From Cohaesibacter sp. ES.047 (GTDB taxonomy: Bacteria > Pseudomonadota > Alphaproteobacteria > Rhizobiales > Cohaesibacteraceae), in contig NZ_LT907844.1 of the NCBI RefSeq assembly GCF_900215505.1, forward strand, positions 4,046,001 to 4,110,000: a DNA stretch of 64,000 nucleotides. The letters are read 5' to 3'. Position 1 is the first letter of the stretch. Each line of letters starts with the position of its first letter. The notes beneath the pieces are model-generated. The model was not told the origin of the DNA and ran no database searches. It was given only the letters and a program-made list of their open reading frames with translations. Positions 8,686 to 16,309 of the stretch are shown here, in pieces. The translations under genes and the position numbers were made by a program.

Positions 8686-8828
8686 TTGCAACCGTCGCCG
8701 GGATCTTCCCGATGATGTTCACCTATGACCAGTATGATGCGTTGACCATGCAAGAGCTTTTTGCGTGGTCACGCCGCGCTGAGAATGCGCTGGAGCTTCG
8801 GGCTGTTTTGGCAGGCGCAAAAGGTTAA
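8203..8828 (+). CDS. E-E' frameshift product (GpE-type tail chaperone extension)
   Basis: After -1 slippage on the T7 run (join 8203-8640 with 8640-8828) the predicted fusion is 208 residues. The extension reads YRSSRADDLAGRDDLIATVA, continues IFPMMFTYDQYDALTMQELF and ends AWSRRAENALELRAVLAGAKG. The hydrophobic-W/F-MSLxEL-like pattern plus WxRRA resembles the GpE (E') family. The E' frame has no convincing ribosome site of its own, so expression through the slip is the simplest reading, as known for P2 and many tailed phages. Confidence 0.8.
8634..8640 (+). other. -1 ribosomal frameshift slippery heptamer T TTT TTT
   Basis: Seven Ts in the exact phase X XXY YYZ for the E frame (codons TTT 8635-8637 and TTT 8638-8640). 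A one-base back-slip re-pairs both codons perfectly and enters the E' frame, which stays open to TAA at 8826-8828. Confidence 0.8.
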
Positions 8829-8961
8829 TTGTTCAGACAGACCAGATAGGCCAGACCAAGAGACACGAAAAACCCAACCAATCCACGCAGGGTTGTCAGC
8901 AGGCGTTTTGTGTGGTTGTAATTCAGATACCGCAAGCGCTCGAAGGGGAATCGGGTCTGTT

Positions 8962-9474
8962 ATGCACAAAATCGTACTGACACTTTTGTTGGCAATTTGG
9001 TCAAACCCATCTTATGCAGGTTGGGAATTTTTGATTGACGAAGATCCTTTTGAGGACACTAAGATCGCGGCCGCAATGGCGGCTTCTGACTTCAATCAAT
9101 CAGAACTTGTATTCAAGTGTTGGCAAGGGATTCCAAGTGCGACTTTGATGGGCATTTCCATTGCAAATGAACCTGACATCGAGGGCTTGCTAGATACCAA
9201 AGGTATTTCTATCGATACAAGGGTGGATAAGGGAAAGGTAAGATCCTTCAAACTATCTGCCCAGTTTTTCAAGGGAAACACGATGCTGTTGACTCTCCGA
9301 GCTGGAAGTGACAGCAACCTTTTCTATTTTTTCAAAGATGTAGGGGCGGCAAAAAAGACGATAGCCATACGTTTGCGAGAGCGAATTCACACCTTCCCAG
9401 TAGAAGGCAGTACGGTTGCGATCAGGGAAATGATAAACACCTGCGAAATGCCACCTCCACCTCCTGAGAAATAG
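8962..9474 (+). CDS. Secreted phage-cargo protein of unknown function
   Basis: 170 residues from ATG 8962, with AAGGGGA 12 bases upstream. The start is set by a clear signal peptide (MHKIVLTLLLAIWSNPSYA, predicted cleavage before GWEF); an upstream in-frame extension is rejected because it would bury this signal. The mature part has two cysteines (VFKCW near the N-terminus, NTCEM near the end) that could pair, and a beta-rich core ending FPVEGSTVAIREMINTC. This layout vaguely recalls VasI/TagO-like periplasmic proteins, but no family can be claimed. A secreted protein between E' and the antirepressor module is cargo, not tail structure. Confidence 0.7.
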   Translation: MHKIVLTLLLAIWSNPSYAGWEFLIDEDPFEDTKIAAAMAASDFNQSELVFKCWQGIPSATLMGISIANEPDIEGLLDTKGISIDTRVDKGKVRSFKLSAQFFKGNTMLLTLRAGSDSNLFYFFKDVGAAKKTIAIRLRERIHTFPVEGSTVAIREMINTCEMPPPPPEK

Positions 9475-9482
9475 TCAGGGAC

Positions 9483-9511
9483 TTGACAGCCGCTCAGGGT
9501 TGCAACATACT
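9483..9511 (+). promoter_or_regulatory. Sigma70-type promoter of the C4-like RNA/antirepressor module
   Basis: TTGACA (9483-9488, perfect -35), 17-bp spacer, CATACT (9506-9511). Transcription would start near 9518 and run through the antisense-RNA region into the 79-residue ORF and antirepressor. A separate promoter here fits an immunity module that is not late-regulated. Confidence 0.65.
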
Positions 9512-9520
9512 CAAAAATGA

Positions 9521-9544
9521 GGCGTAGAAACCTTTACAAAGCGG
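9521..9544 (+). repeat. Imperfect direct repeat, copy 1 (antisense target-like)
   Basis: The 24-base segment 9521-9544 matches 9728-9751 at 20 of 24 positions. Both contain GAAAC and TACAAAG blocks complementary to the C4-like segment 9668-9686. Confidence 0.75.
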
Positions 9545-9574
9545 ATACCGCACCCGTCAGTCAGCGGTATTTTT
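9545..9574 (+). terminator. Attenuator-like terminator in the C4-like leader
   Basis: Perfect 7-bp stem ATACCGC (9545-9551) / GCGGTAT (9564-9570), followed by four Ts. Located just after the promoter; it may separate a short leader RNA from full-length transcription. Confidence 0.6.
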
Positions 9575-9710
9575 GTGCCCATTTTCTGCTTTTGGCAGCT
9601 TCTCGTGTGATTCTATGGGCGGGAGGGCGGTGAATAGAATACCCTTCGGGGGAATAAGCCCGCCTGACTTTGTACAGGTTTCTAACCTCCCGCTCACCAG
9701 CGGGTCTTAG
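9575..9710 (+). ncRNA. C4-like antisense RNA
   Basis: The segment resembles the C4 antisense RNA of P1/P7 and its relatives upstream of ash/icd/ant genes: a CTGC-TTTT-GGCAG hairpin, ATTCTAT...ATAGAAT and GGGCGG...CCGCC pairings, the stretch TACAGGTTTCTAACC, then the hairpin CCCGCT-CACC-AGCGGG (9689-9704). Bases 9668-9685 are complementary at 16 of 18 positions to 9524-9541 and more weakly to 9731-9748, next to the ribosome site of the following ORF. That is the C4 layout, in which the processed RNA blocks translation of the antirepressor operon. Ends are approximate. Confidence 0.65.
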
Positions 9711-9727
9711 AATGCGCGCTGGTGAGT

Positions 9728-9751
9728 GGCGTTGAAACGCTTACAAAGAGG
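9728..9751 (+). repeat. Imperfect direct repeat, copy 2, overlapping the ribosome site
   Basis: Partner of 9521-9544. Its right end carries AAAGAGG, the SD of the ORF starting at 9760, so pairing with the C4-like RNA would cover the ribosome site. Confidence 0.7.
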
Positions 9752-9759
9752 CTTTCGCC

Positions 9760-9999
9760 ATGACCCCGAGACTGGTCGCAGACCCTAAACCTGAAGATAT
9801 TTTCACATCCATGGAATCGGCATTCGTTGATTTCGAACAGTATCTTGATGTGCTGTTCGATGCCTGTTGCGACATGCCGCCCAATGCGCCCGCCAACAAG
9901 GTCGCCACCGCCATGCAAATGGCGATGAATGATCGGTTGCGCCTGGCGCGACAGCAGCTGGATCACTTCAAAACTGAAGGCCGGAGGATGGCGTCATGA
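9760..9999 (+). CDS. Small ORF preceding the antirepressor (icd-like position)
   Basis: 79 residues, SD AGAGG upstream. Mostly helical (FTSMESAFVDFEQYLDVLF, then KVATAMQMAMNDRLRLARQQ). It overlaps the antirepressor start by 4 bases (ATGA), so the two are translationally coupled, as icd and ant are in P1. No sequence similarity to Icd is claimed; the comparison is positional. It is the likely direct target of the C4-like RNA. Confidence 0.65.
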   Translation: MTPRLVADPKPEDIFTSMESAFVDFEQYLDVLFDACCDMPPNAPANKVATAMQMAMNDRLRLARQQLDHFKTEGRRMAS

Positions 10000-10862
10000 A
10001 CGAGATGACCACATTTGATTTCAACGGAAATGCCTTGCGCACGTTCGAGAAGGATGGTGAGCATTGCTTTGTTGCGAGAGATGTCTGCGATTGTCTGGAA
10101 ATTCAAGACGCAGAAGTAGCTGTGCGGAAGCTGGATGACGACGAAAGAGGTACGTGTTTAATACGGACTCCTGTTACCAAGAACATGATATACGTAACAG
10201 AATCAGGACTTTACACGTTAACACTGCGTAGCCGAAAGGCAGTGACGCCGGGGACGCCACAACACCGTTTTCGCAAATGGGTGACCGGTGAAGTGCTGCC
10301 GAGTCTCAGAAAGACCGGGTCTTATGCTCCGGCGCCCGAGCCGGTGATTGCCGTGCCGGTCAATGCGGACAGGGCTTTGCTCAACAATGAGATGAACGCC
10401 AGAGCTGCGATGATCCGGGAATGTCGCACAACCTTTGGGCGCGAGGCGGCGATGTCCTTGTGGCCCATGCTCGGCCTGCCGGATGTGGCACGGGACGGGG
10501 TGAATGAGCTGGCCGGAACGGCGCGCGATGACGGGGAGGGATGCTTGAAGCATCTCCTCAACCAAAGCGCTGGTGGCGGTATGACGGTCAAACAAGTGCT
10601 GTCCAACGCCTTGCATGACCGGACAACGAACGGCGCGCACCGGGTCGGGTGCAAGGTGGATGTTCCGAGGCGGCAGTCTTGCATCGCTATCTCCAACACA
10701 CACCCCTTTTTGTCGGGTGTGTTTGAGGGAACGCAGTGGGCTGGCAACTGGCGGGATGCCTTATTGTCCCTTGATGGGGCGTGCAGATCCGGTAACCCGA
10801 TGAAATTTGGCAAGCGACCCTCGCGTGCGGTGATCATCCCCCAGCGGCATATCGACTGGTAA
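9996..10862 (+). CDS. BRO-family phage antirepressor
   Basis: 288 residues. The N-terminal ~110 residues show the BRO-N pattern: TFDFNGNALRTFEKDGEHCFVARDVCD, a central YVTESGLYTLTLRSRKA and FRKWVTGEVLPSLRKTGSY. BRO-N proteins bind DNA or oppose phage repressors. The C-terminal ~170 residues are a separate domain I do not recognise. Together with the upstream promoter and C4-like RNA this makes an RNA-controlled antirepressor operon. Oddly, it sits between tail genes E/E' and the tape measure. Confidence 0.8.
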   Translation: MNEMTTFDFNGNALRTFEKDGEHCFVARDVCDCLEIQDAEVAVRKLDDDERGTCLIRTPVTKNMIYVTESGLYTLTLRSRKAVTPGTPQHRFRKWVTGEVLPSLRKTGSYAPAPEPVIAVPVNADRALLNNEMNARAAMIRECRTTFGREAAMSLWPMLGLPDVARDGVNELAGTARDDGEGCLKHLLNQSAGGGMTVKQVLSNALHDRTTNGAHRVGCKVDVPRRQSCIAISNTHPFLSGVFEGTQWAGNWRDALLSLDGACRSGNPMKFGKRPSRAVIIPQRHIDW

Positions 10863-10939
10863 AAGCGAAAAATCGAGCAAGAGCAACAGCCTGCCCGCAT
10901 CAGCGGTGTGGGCCGCTTGCGCATGGAAAGGTGTGAGTC

Positions 10940-13504
10940 ATGGCAACCAAACAGGTTGATGTCAAACTGTCGGTTGGTGCCCTGATGAAAATCAAGGGGC
11001 CGCTGGACCGTGGCGCGAAACAATGTGAGCAGTTTGCCAAGCGTGCCGGTGGCGCGCTTAAAAAGCTCGAAGATCTTAAAGGCCCTATCAAATCGATTGA
11101 GGCCTATAAGAAGCTCGACAAGGAATGGAAAGACAGCCGCAAAAACCTCGATAAGCTCCGGCAGCACCAAAAAAAGTTGCATAGCGAGCTTTCCAAGGGT
11201 GGCAAAGTCACCGCCAAGATGCGGGCCGAGTATGAGCGCGCAACACGGGCGGTCGAGAAGGCGGGGCGCGCGACGCAGCGGCATGCGCAACAGACACTCC
11301 GGGCCAAGCACAGCCTTGACAGCATGGGCATTTCGGTGCGCAATATCGCGAGCGCAGAAAACCGCCTGCAAGCTGAGCTGAAACAGACTGAAAGCCACAT
11401 CAATCGCAACCGCACCGCTTGGGAGCGCCGCGCGGAATCGGCTCGCCGCGCGCAAGAGAAGCTATCCAAGATCGAGCAGAACCGCGACAAGTGGGGCCGT
11501 CGGGCGCTGGTGAGTGGTGGAGTGCTTTACGGCACCAAAAGGCTGACAGGAGCCGCTGCGCGTCAAGTGTACAGCGCTGCGGAATATAAGGCCGGTTTCA
11601 CGCAATATAAAATCAAGGGCGAGCTGTCGGGCAAGGAAACGGAGGACACCAAACGGATCGTTGATCGCGTTTCCGCAAAAGTGGCCCTTGATCGGTCTCA
11701 GGTCGCTGAGGCTGCCTTTGCGGCCATCGAAGCAGGTATGTCCAACAGCAATATTCAAAAGAGTTTGCCATCTTGGGGCCGTGTCGCCAAGGTCGGCGGG
11801 GCGGACACAAGGGATCTGGTCAATCTGACGGACTCGCATTTGCGCAATCTGAAAATTGATCCAAAACAGATCGAAAAAGCGTTGGCAATTCAATATTCTA
11901 TTGGCAAGTCCGGCAAGTTCGAGATGGACTCAATGGCCAAATATGGCGCGAAACTGGCATCCAAATATGAGGGTTTAAAGTACACCGGTATGGATGCGGT
12001 GGCGTCTCAGGCAGCTGCGTTTCAGGTATCTATGAATAGTACAAATGACGCCGCAATAGCCGCCAACAATTTCAGCAACTTTTTTACCGCTCTCGGATCA
12101 AATGAAACCAAAAAGCGCTTCAGGGAAAAAGGCATCGATACCGAGACCGAATGGAAAGGGGCGCTGAAATACGGCAAAGATCCCATTTTGCACATGGGTA
12201 AAGTGATTAGGGAGGCGGCCAAAAGTGACAAATTCCGGCTCGATGAAATGTTTGGAGATGAGCAGGCGCGTAATTTTGCTCAAGCGCTAATGACGCAGAT
12301 CGATGAGTATCAGGCTTATAAGAAAGCGGGCTTCGAAGGGGCCGGGAAACTGGATAGCGACCTGACTGAGGTCCTCAATGATCCTCAAGCCAAAATGGAT
12401 AAGATGGCCCAGAGTTGGGAGCGGATTTCCGGCAAGATCTCAGGGTCGTTTCTTAGCAGTATGAGCAAGCTTTCCGACACGGTCCAGCCATACCTCGATA
12501 AACTTGAAGCTTGGATGGACAAGAACGGCGATGCGCTGACTACCATGACTAATGTCGGGGCCAGCGTCGTCGGTGCGACGGGGGCTGTTGCCGGGCTGAC
12601 GCTGGCTGTCGCCGGTGCCGGACTCACCAAGGCTCTGGTGCAAGGTGGCTGGATCGCCCTGACACAGGGGCTTGACGGCCTAATCGAACGGTACACCACC
12701 CTCGAGAACAAATCCAAGCGGGTTAGTGATGGCATCCTTGATACTGGCAAAGCTAGTAAGAAAGGCGCGCGACGCAGTATCGTGCCGTCGACGACAGTCC
12801 TTAGCCGGGCCGTCCCAGCGACTGCGGCGGCAAGTGCCACAGCCGCTTTGCTCGCGATGGGGGCGCAAGATCGGGTACGAGCGCACGCGGATCCTGATGC
12901 TTGGTTGAAGAAGTTTCAGGGTGTTCAACCTCGCGACGAGGTCGAGCGGGCCATGGCCTGGCAACAGTCGCAGCGTATCGGCGACGGTATGGCTCCAACC
13001 AATGAGGTGGAGAAGCTACGCCAGAGGCTCAAATTCTATCGTGAGGCCAGCGAGGAGGATCGGGCCAAGATCCGGGCCAATGCGCAATCGGCTGTTGAGG
13101 AAATGCGAGCGGCGTCGCAAAAGCTGAGCGGCGAAATTGCCAATTCAGGGATTCCTAATGCAATGCGGGATCAGGCGGCGAAGATTCGCAGTGTGGTATT
13201 TAGTGGTCCGCGTGTGATTGGGGATTCTCTGGTCGACAAAAAGCGGGCGCATGGCGGCGATTTCAATGCCGGAGATACACTGGAAGTTGGTGAGAATGGC
13301 CGTGAGGTCATAACCATGGGGCAAAGTGGTCACGTTGCTTCAAACGCGGCTCTACGGTCGATGGCTGGTAAGGGGCAGGGGCGTTCAATTGTCCAGAACA
13401 TCTATCCCGCCGCAGGGATGGATGAAAACGCGCTCGCATCCCTGATCATTAAAATGCTTGGCGACGCGGAAAGCGAATCCTATGGATCCTCAAGCTTTGC
13501 ATAA
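10940..13504 (+). CDS. Tail tape-measure protein (gpT)
   Basis: 854 residues. N-terminal ~190 residues are long charged helices with coiled-coil character; residues about 535-570 are hydrophobic (VGASVVGATGAVAGLTLAVA); the middle carries the TP901-type pattern (RIVDRVSAKVALDRSQVAEA). The C-terminus ends in Gly/Ala-rich sequence. It sets tail length and is the usual partner of the E/E' chaperones, from which it is here separated by about 2.1 kb of cargo and immunity genes. Confidence 0.9.
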   Translation: MATKQVDVKLSVGALMKIKGPLDRGAKQCEQFAKRAGGALKKLEDLKGPIKSIEAYKKLDKEWKDSRKNLDKLRQHQKKLHSELSKGGKVTAKMRAEYERATRAVEKAGRATQRHAQQTLRAKHSLDSMGISVRNIASAENRLQAELKQTESHINRNRTAWERRAESARRAQEKLSKIEQNRDKWGRRALVSGGVLYGTKRLTGAAARQVYSAAEYKAGFTQYKIKGELSGKETEDTKRIVDRVSAKVALDRSQVAEAAFAAIEAGMSNSNIQKSLPSWGRVAKVGGADTRDLVNLTDSHLRNLKIDPKQIEKALAIQYSIGKSGKFEMDSMAKYGAKLASKYEGLKYTGMDAVASQAAAFQVSMNSTNDAAIAANNFSNFFTALGSNETKKRFREKGIDTETEWKGALKYGKDPILHMGKVIREAAKSDKFRLDEMFGDEQARNFAQALMTQIDEYQAYKKAGFEGAGKLDSDLTEVLNDPQAKMDKMAQSWERISGKISGSFLSSMSKLSDTVQPYLDKLEAWMDKNGDALTTMTNVGASVVGATGAVAGLTLAVAGAGLTKALVQGGWIALTQGLDGLIERYTTLENKSKRVSDGILDTGKASKKGARRSIVPSTTVLSRAVPATAAASATAALLAMGAQDRVRAHADPDAWLKKFQGVQPRDEVERAMAWQQSQRIGDGMAPTNEVEKLRQRLKFYREASEEDRAKIRANAQSAVEEMRAASQKLSGEIANSGIPNAMRDQAAKIRSVVFSGPRVIGDSLVDKKRAHGGDFNAGDTLEVGENGREVITMGQSGHVASNAALRSMAGKGQGRSIVQNIYPAAGMDENALASLIIKMLGDAESESYGSSSFA

Positions 13505-13513
13505 GGTGACAAC

Positions 13514-13966
13514 ATGTCCGAGATATTTGTGATTGACGGACTAATCGTTGAGGGGTGGCTTTTTGGTGGCATGACTGTCAGCGAAAACACCACTAGCGGC
13601 TCAGTGCGCAAAGAGATCCTTGGCGCAAAGGCACGCCATGAAAAAACCAAGCAGGGGGATGATGTGCTGGAAATATCCGGCAAGATCGCTCCCAAGCAAT
13701 TCGGCGGATTGCGACATATGCGCTATTTGCAATCCGCCTGTCGTGATGCTGTGCCGATCTTTGTTACGCGCGGGGTAACGGAGCCTTTGGGTTGGTATGT
13801 TGTGACCAGCATCAATAACGGTCACCGTCATATTGATATCGATGGCATTGGTCGCTTGATTGATTTTTCTATCCAACTAGAGGCAACGGAAAGCCCGACA
13901 AAGCTTGGTACGGTTTCGACAATCCTCAACAGGATTACATCCATCATTGGCGAGCTGTTTAGGTGA
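13514..13966 (+). CDS. Tail protein U (P2 gpU-like)
   Basis: 150 residues, 9 bases after the tape measure. Shows the gpU family pattern (FGGLRHMRYLQSACRDAVP, LGWYVVTSINNGH, IDFSIQLEA). gpU caps or terminates the tail. The order T-U-X-D follows P2. Confidence 0.9.
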   Translation: MSEIFVIDGLIVEGWLFGGMTVSENTTSGSVRKEILGAKARHEKTKQGDDVLEISGKIAPKQFGGLRHMRYLQSACRDAVPIFVTRGVTEPLGWYVVTSINNGHRHIDIDGIGRLIDFSIQLEATESPTKLGTVSTILNRITSIIGELFR

Positions 13967-13969
13967 TTC

Positions 13970-14200
13970 ATGGCCGATTATGAAACTGTTATCGTCAAGA
14001 CCATCGGCCTCACTCTATCGCGGCTCCTGTGGCGACACAGGGGCAGATTGCGGGTGACGGGCCTTTTGGAGACCACCCTTGATCTCAATCCCGGTCTGTC
14101 GGGCGAAATGAAGCTGGCCGTCGGAACGGAAATCAAGATCCCCTATATCGAGGATGACATCAGTTCGATCACTGACGAGCCGATCCAAATTTTCAGCTGA
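13970..14200 (+). CDS. Tail protein X (P2 gpX-like)
   Basis: 76 residues, starting 3 bases after U. LysM-like fold signature (LTLSRLLWRHRGRL, LETTLDLNPGL, GTEIKIP). A baseplate hub component, usually located between U and D as here. Confidence 0.85.
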   Translation: MADYETVIVKTIGLTLSRLLWRHRGRLRVTGLLETTLDLNPGLSGEMKLAVGTEIKIPYIEDDISSITDEPIQIFS

Positions 14201-14212
14201 TAGGCGGACGCT

Positions 14213-15331
14213 ATGCAGACCTTTTATTATGAGGTGATCGTCGGCGGATCGGTGATGATCTCCGGATCGAGCCTTAGCGATGTTCAATCGATCACCATCA
14301 ACGATGCGGACGGCGAGGGCAGTGACACCGCGTCGATTACGCTCGACAATACTGATGACCGCATTTTTGGCCCACAGAAGAATGACCCGGTTATGATCCG
14401 GATCGGACGGACACGGGCAGGCATGGTGACCCGCTTCATCGGTTTTGTCGATCGGCCCGCCATGTCAGGCAGCGTCGGCGGCGGGCGGATATGTACGGTC
14501 AATTGTTCATCCGGCGATCCGACTAGCAAGAGCAAAGAGCCCTTACAGCTATCCTACAAGAGAAAATCGATCGAGCACATTCTCGGCGACGCCGCGAAAA
14601 AGGCCGATCTTATGACGCCAAAGATCGACCAATCAATTGCTAAGATCATCCGGGATGATGAGCTTTTTGACGGAGAAAGTTTTGAAGAGGGATCTTATAG
14701 GATTGCCAAGGAGTTAGGCGCTCGCTTCAAGTTGTTTGGGAGGGTACCGGTTCTTGTGGCCGCCAACAGCGGCCAATCAGTAAGCGGTCAGACACTGCCA
14801 ACAGTTCAGGCTACTTGGGGCGTCAATCTCATCAGTTGGCAGATCACGCCGCGCGTTTCGCGCGCCAACTATCAAAAACAATCCGCGCCGTGGTTCGACT
14901 TTGAAAAAGGTGAATGGGCCATTGCAGATGTTGATCAGAAAGAGGATGGCAAAGCCAAAGCCCAGCGACCGGGCGCACGGGCAACCGAGGCCGAAGCAAA
15001 GCAAAGCGCCACCTCAGAGAAAGACGGCGCTGACAGGGCTGACGGAACCGGCACAGTCACGCTGGATGGCGACGCTAATATTTTTGCAGGTGCGCCGCTG
15101 GTGCTATCCGGTGCCGACAGCCTGTCCGATGGCACCTATCGGATCAAGTCATGCAACATGACCCTGAGCACGGGGGGCTGGATTGCGAATTGCCATGTCG
15201 AACAGCCGCAAGGTGAGGCTGGAAAAGACAAGCGCAAACCGAAAAAGACAGCCAACAGCACTAGCAGCACGAAAAGCACCACGCCAAGCAAGATCTCGAA
15301 TTATGCAGAGAAATGGTATGGCAACGGGTGA
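14213..15331 (+). CDS. Tail hub protein D (P2 gpD-like, late control protein family)
   Basis: 372 residues. N-terminal beta-barrel hub region (VQSITINDADGEGSDTASI), central GARFKLFGRVPVLVA, and a C-terminal Lys/Ser/Thr-rich tail. Family members form the central hub/spike of contractile tails. It ends the morphogenesis operon. Confidence 0.88.
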   Translation: MQTFYYEVIVGGSVMISGSSLSDVQSITINDADGEGSDTASITLDNTDDRIFGPQKNDPVMIRIGRTRAGMVTRFIGFVDRPAMSGSVGGGRICTVNCSSGDPTSKSKEPLQLSYKRKSIEHILGDAAKKADLMTPKIDQSIAKIIRDDELFDGESFEEGSYRIAKELGARFKLFGRVPVLVAANSGQSVSGQTLPTVQATWGVNLISWQITPRVSRANYQKQSAPWFDFEKGEWAIADVDQKEDGKAKAQRPGARATEAEAKQSATSEKDGADRADGTGTVTLDGDANIFAGAPLVLSGADSLSDGTYRIKSCNMTLSTGGWIANCHVEQPQGEAGKDKRKPKKTANSTSSTKSTTPSKISNYAEKWYGNG

Positions 15332-15371
15332 TCGGCACTTCTGCAACGCAGAGGGCTTTAAGACCTTAAAA

Positions 15372-15386
15372 GTTCTTATTTTGTTC
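15372..15386 (+). promoter_or_regulatory. Alphaproteobacterial-type LexA (SOS) box GTTC-N7-GTTC
   Basis: GTTC (15372-15375), seven bases, GTTC (15383-15386), exactly the direct-repeat operator known for LexA in alphaproteobacteria. It lies 64 bases upstream of the zinc-ribbon gene at 15450, with candidate promoter elements TTGTGC (15387) and TACATT (15411) next to it. Suggests DNA-damage induction of the following gene(s). Confidence 0.65.
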
Positions 15387-15449
15387 TTGTGCTGGTTGAC
15401 AAAACGGGCATACATTCGGATCCGGTTGCTCAAGCGGGTCTGATGGCTA

Positions 15450-15701
15450 ATGGAAAAATCTGAAGAGTGGGAAACTGTAATCCTGGGGCCGCGATGGCAG
15501 GTACGGGTGCGGGACTTTTTGCCCGGCATATGGTTGCGTCTCAAGTGCCCGTGCGGGCATGAGGCTGTGGTCAGCACCGAGCGGATGCATGCCCACCATC
15601 CGCCGTATATGCGGTTGAAGGAAATTGAATACAAGTTTCGTTGCCGTGCCTGTGGTGACAACAAGGAAATCATGTGGAGCGCTGTGAAGCTGATCAGTTG
15701 A
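15450..15701 (+). CDS. Small zinc-ribbon protein, probably SOS-regulated
   Basis: 83 residues with two cysteine pairs, CPCGH (around residue 33) and CRACG (around residue 65), the spacing of a zinc ribbon. A likely nucleic-acid or protein-binding regulator. It follows an exact GTTC-N7-GTTC LexA operator. No close family recognised. Located after the tail genes and before the toxin pair. Confidence 0.7.
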   Translation: MEKSEEWETVILGPRWQVRVRDFLPGIWLRLKCPCGHEAVVSTERMHAHHPPYMRLKEIEYKFRCRACGDNKEIMWSAVKLIS

Positions 15702-15748
15702 GATCTTGTAAGTGGTTAGATAAGCAACAATGTGCTAGAAAAGCGGGT

Positions 15749-16309
15749 ATGGATATGGATGTAAGCATTGATCACGCTCTTTTGGAGGCTGCTGCGCTTC
15801 AGCGCATAGGCGATCCACCAGCAATCATACGCCCGTTTTTTGATGCCGACGCTGGATTTGCTGCAATGAAGGAATCCAATCAGAAACAGATTGCGAGTTT
15901 ACGGGCGTCTCTCGATAAATATGAACGAGACGGGCAAATGATACTACATAGCTTGGATACCGCTTTCTCAGAACACGAGTTGTCTGGTCAGCATATCTCC
16001 TCGCTGAATCGACTCGTTGAGATTATTGAAGATCGTGCTGATAAATATGTAGCTTTGTATCGAAAATCCCAAAAGGAAGTCAGCACTCTTGTGAAGGAAT
16101 GTAGAAGACTTTCTCCTGCGCATGCATCGGACTTAAAGGCGGATTTTGATGTTGTTTTGGGTCTTTACAAGCGCGAGATTGATGTGATCCTGATTTATGC
16201 TGATGGTGTCAGGTTTTTACGTGGTAAACATGATCCAACCAACAAGGTCATCGCGAAAACGAATTCACCTCAGGATACGGTCTCTTTTCTAGAGGCGTTG
16301 ATGGATTAG
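15749..16309 (+). CDS. Helical protein paired with a RelE/ParE-like toxin (candidate antitoxin)
   Basis: 186 residues from ATG 15749 (MDMDVSIDH); a longer in-frame start at 15674 would overlap the zinc-ribbon gene and lacks a ribosome site. The protein is almost all helix: a charged coiled-coil core (MKESNQKQIASLRASLDKYE; SLNRLVEIIEDRADKYVALY) with no recognisable ribbon-helix-helix or HTH domain. Its stop overlaps the toxin start by one base (TAGTG), the coupling seen in toxin-antitoxin operons. It is far larger than ordinary RelB/ParD antitoxins. The antitoxin role is inferred from coupling only. Confidence 0.6.
   Translation: MDMDVSIDHALLEAAALQRIGDPPAIIRPFFDADAGFAAMKESNQKQIASLRASLDKYERDGQMILHSLDTAFSEHELSGQHISSLNRLVEIIEDRADKYVALYRKSQKEVSTLVKECRRLSPAHASDLKADFDVVLGLYKREIDVILIYADGVRFLRGKHDPTNKVIAKTNSPQDTVSFLEALMD

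Noticed and set aside
10322-11455. 377-codon minus-strand frame across antirepressor and tape-measure genes
   Set aside because: Overlaps two supported genes and the gap between them; no start site or recognisable domain.
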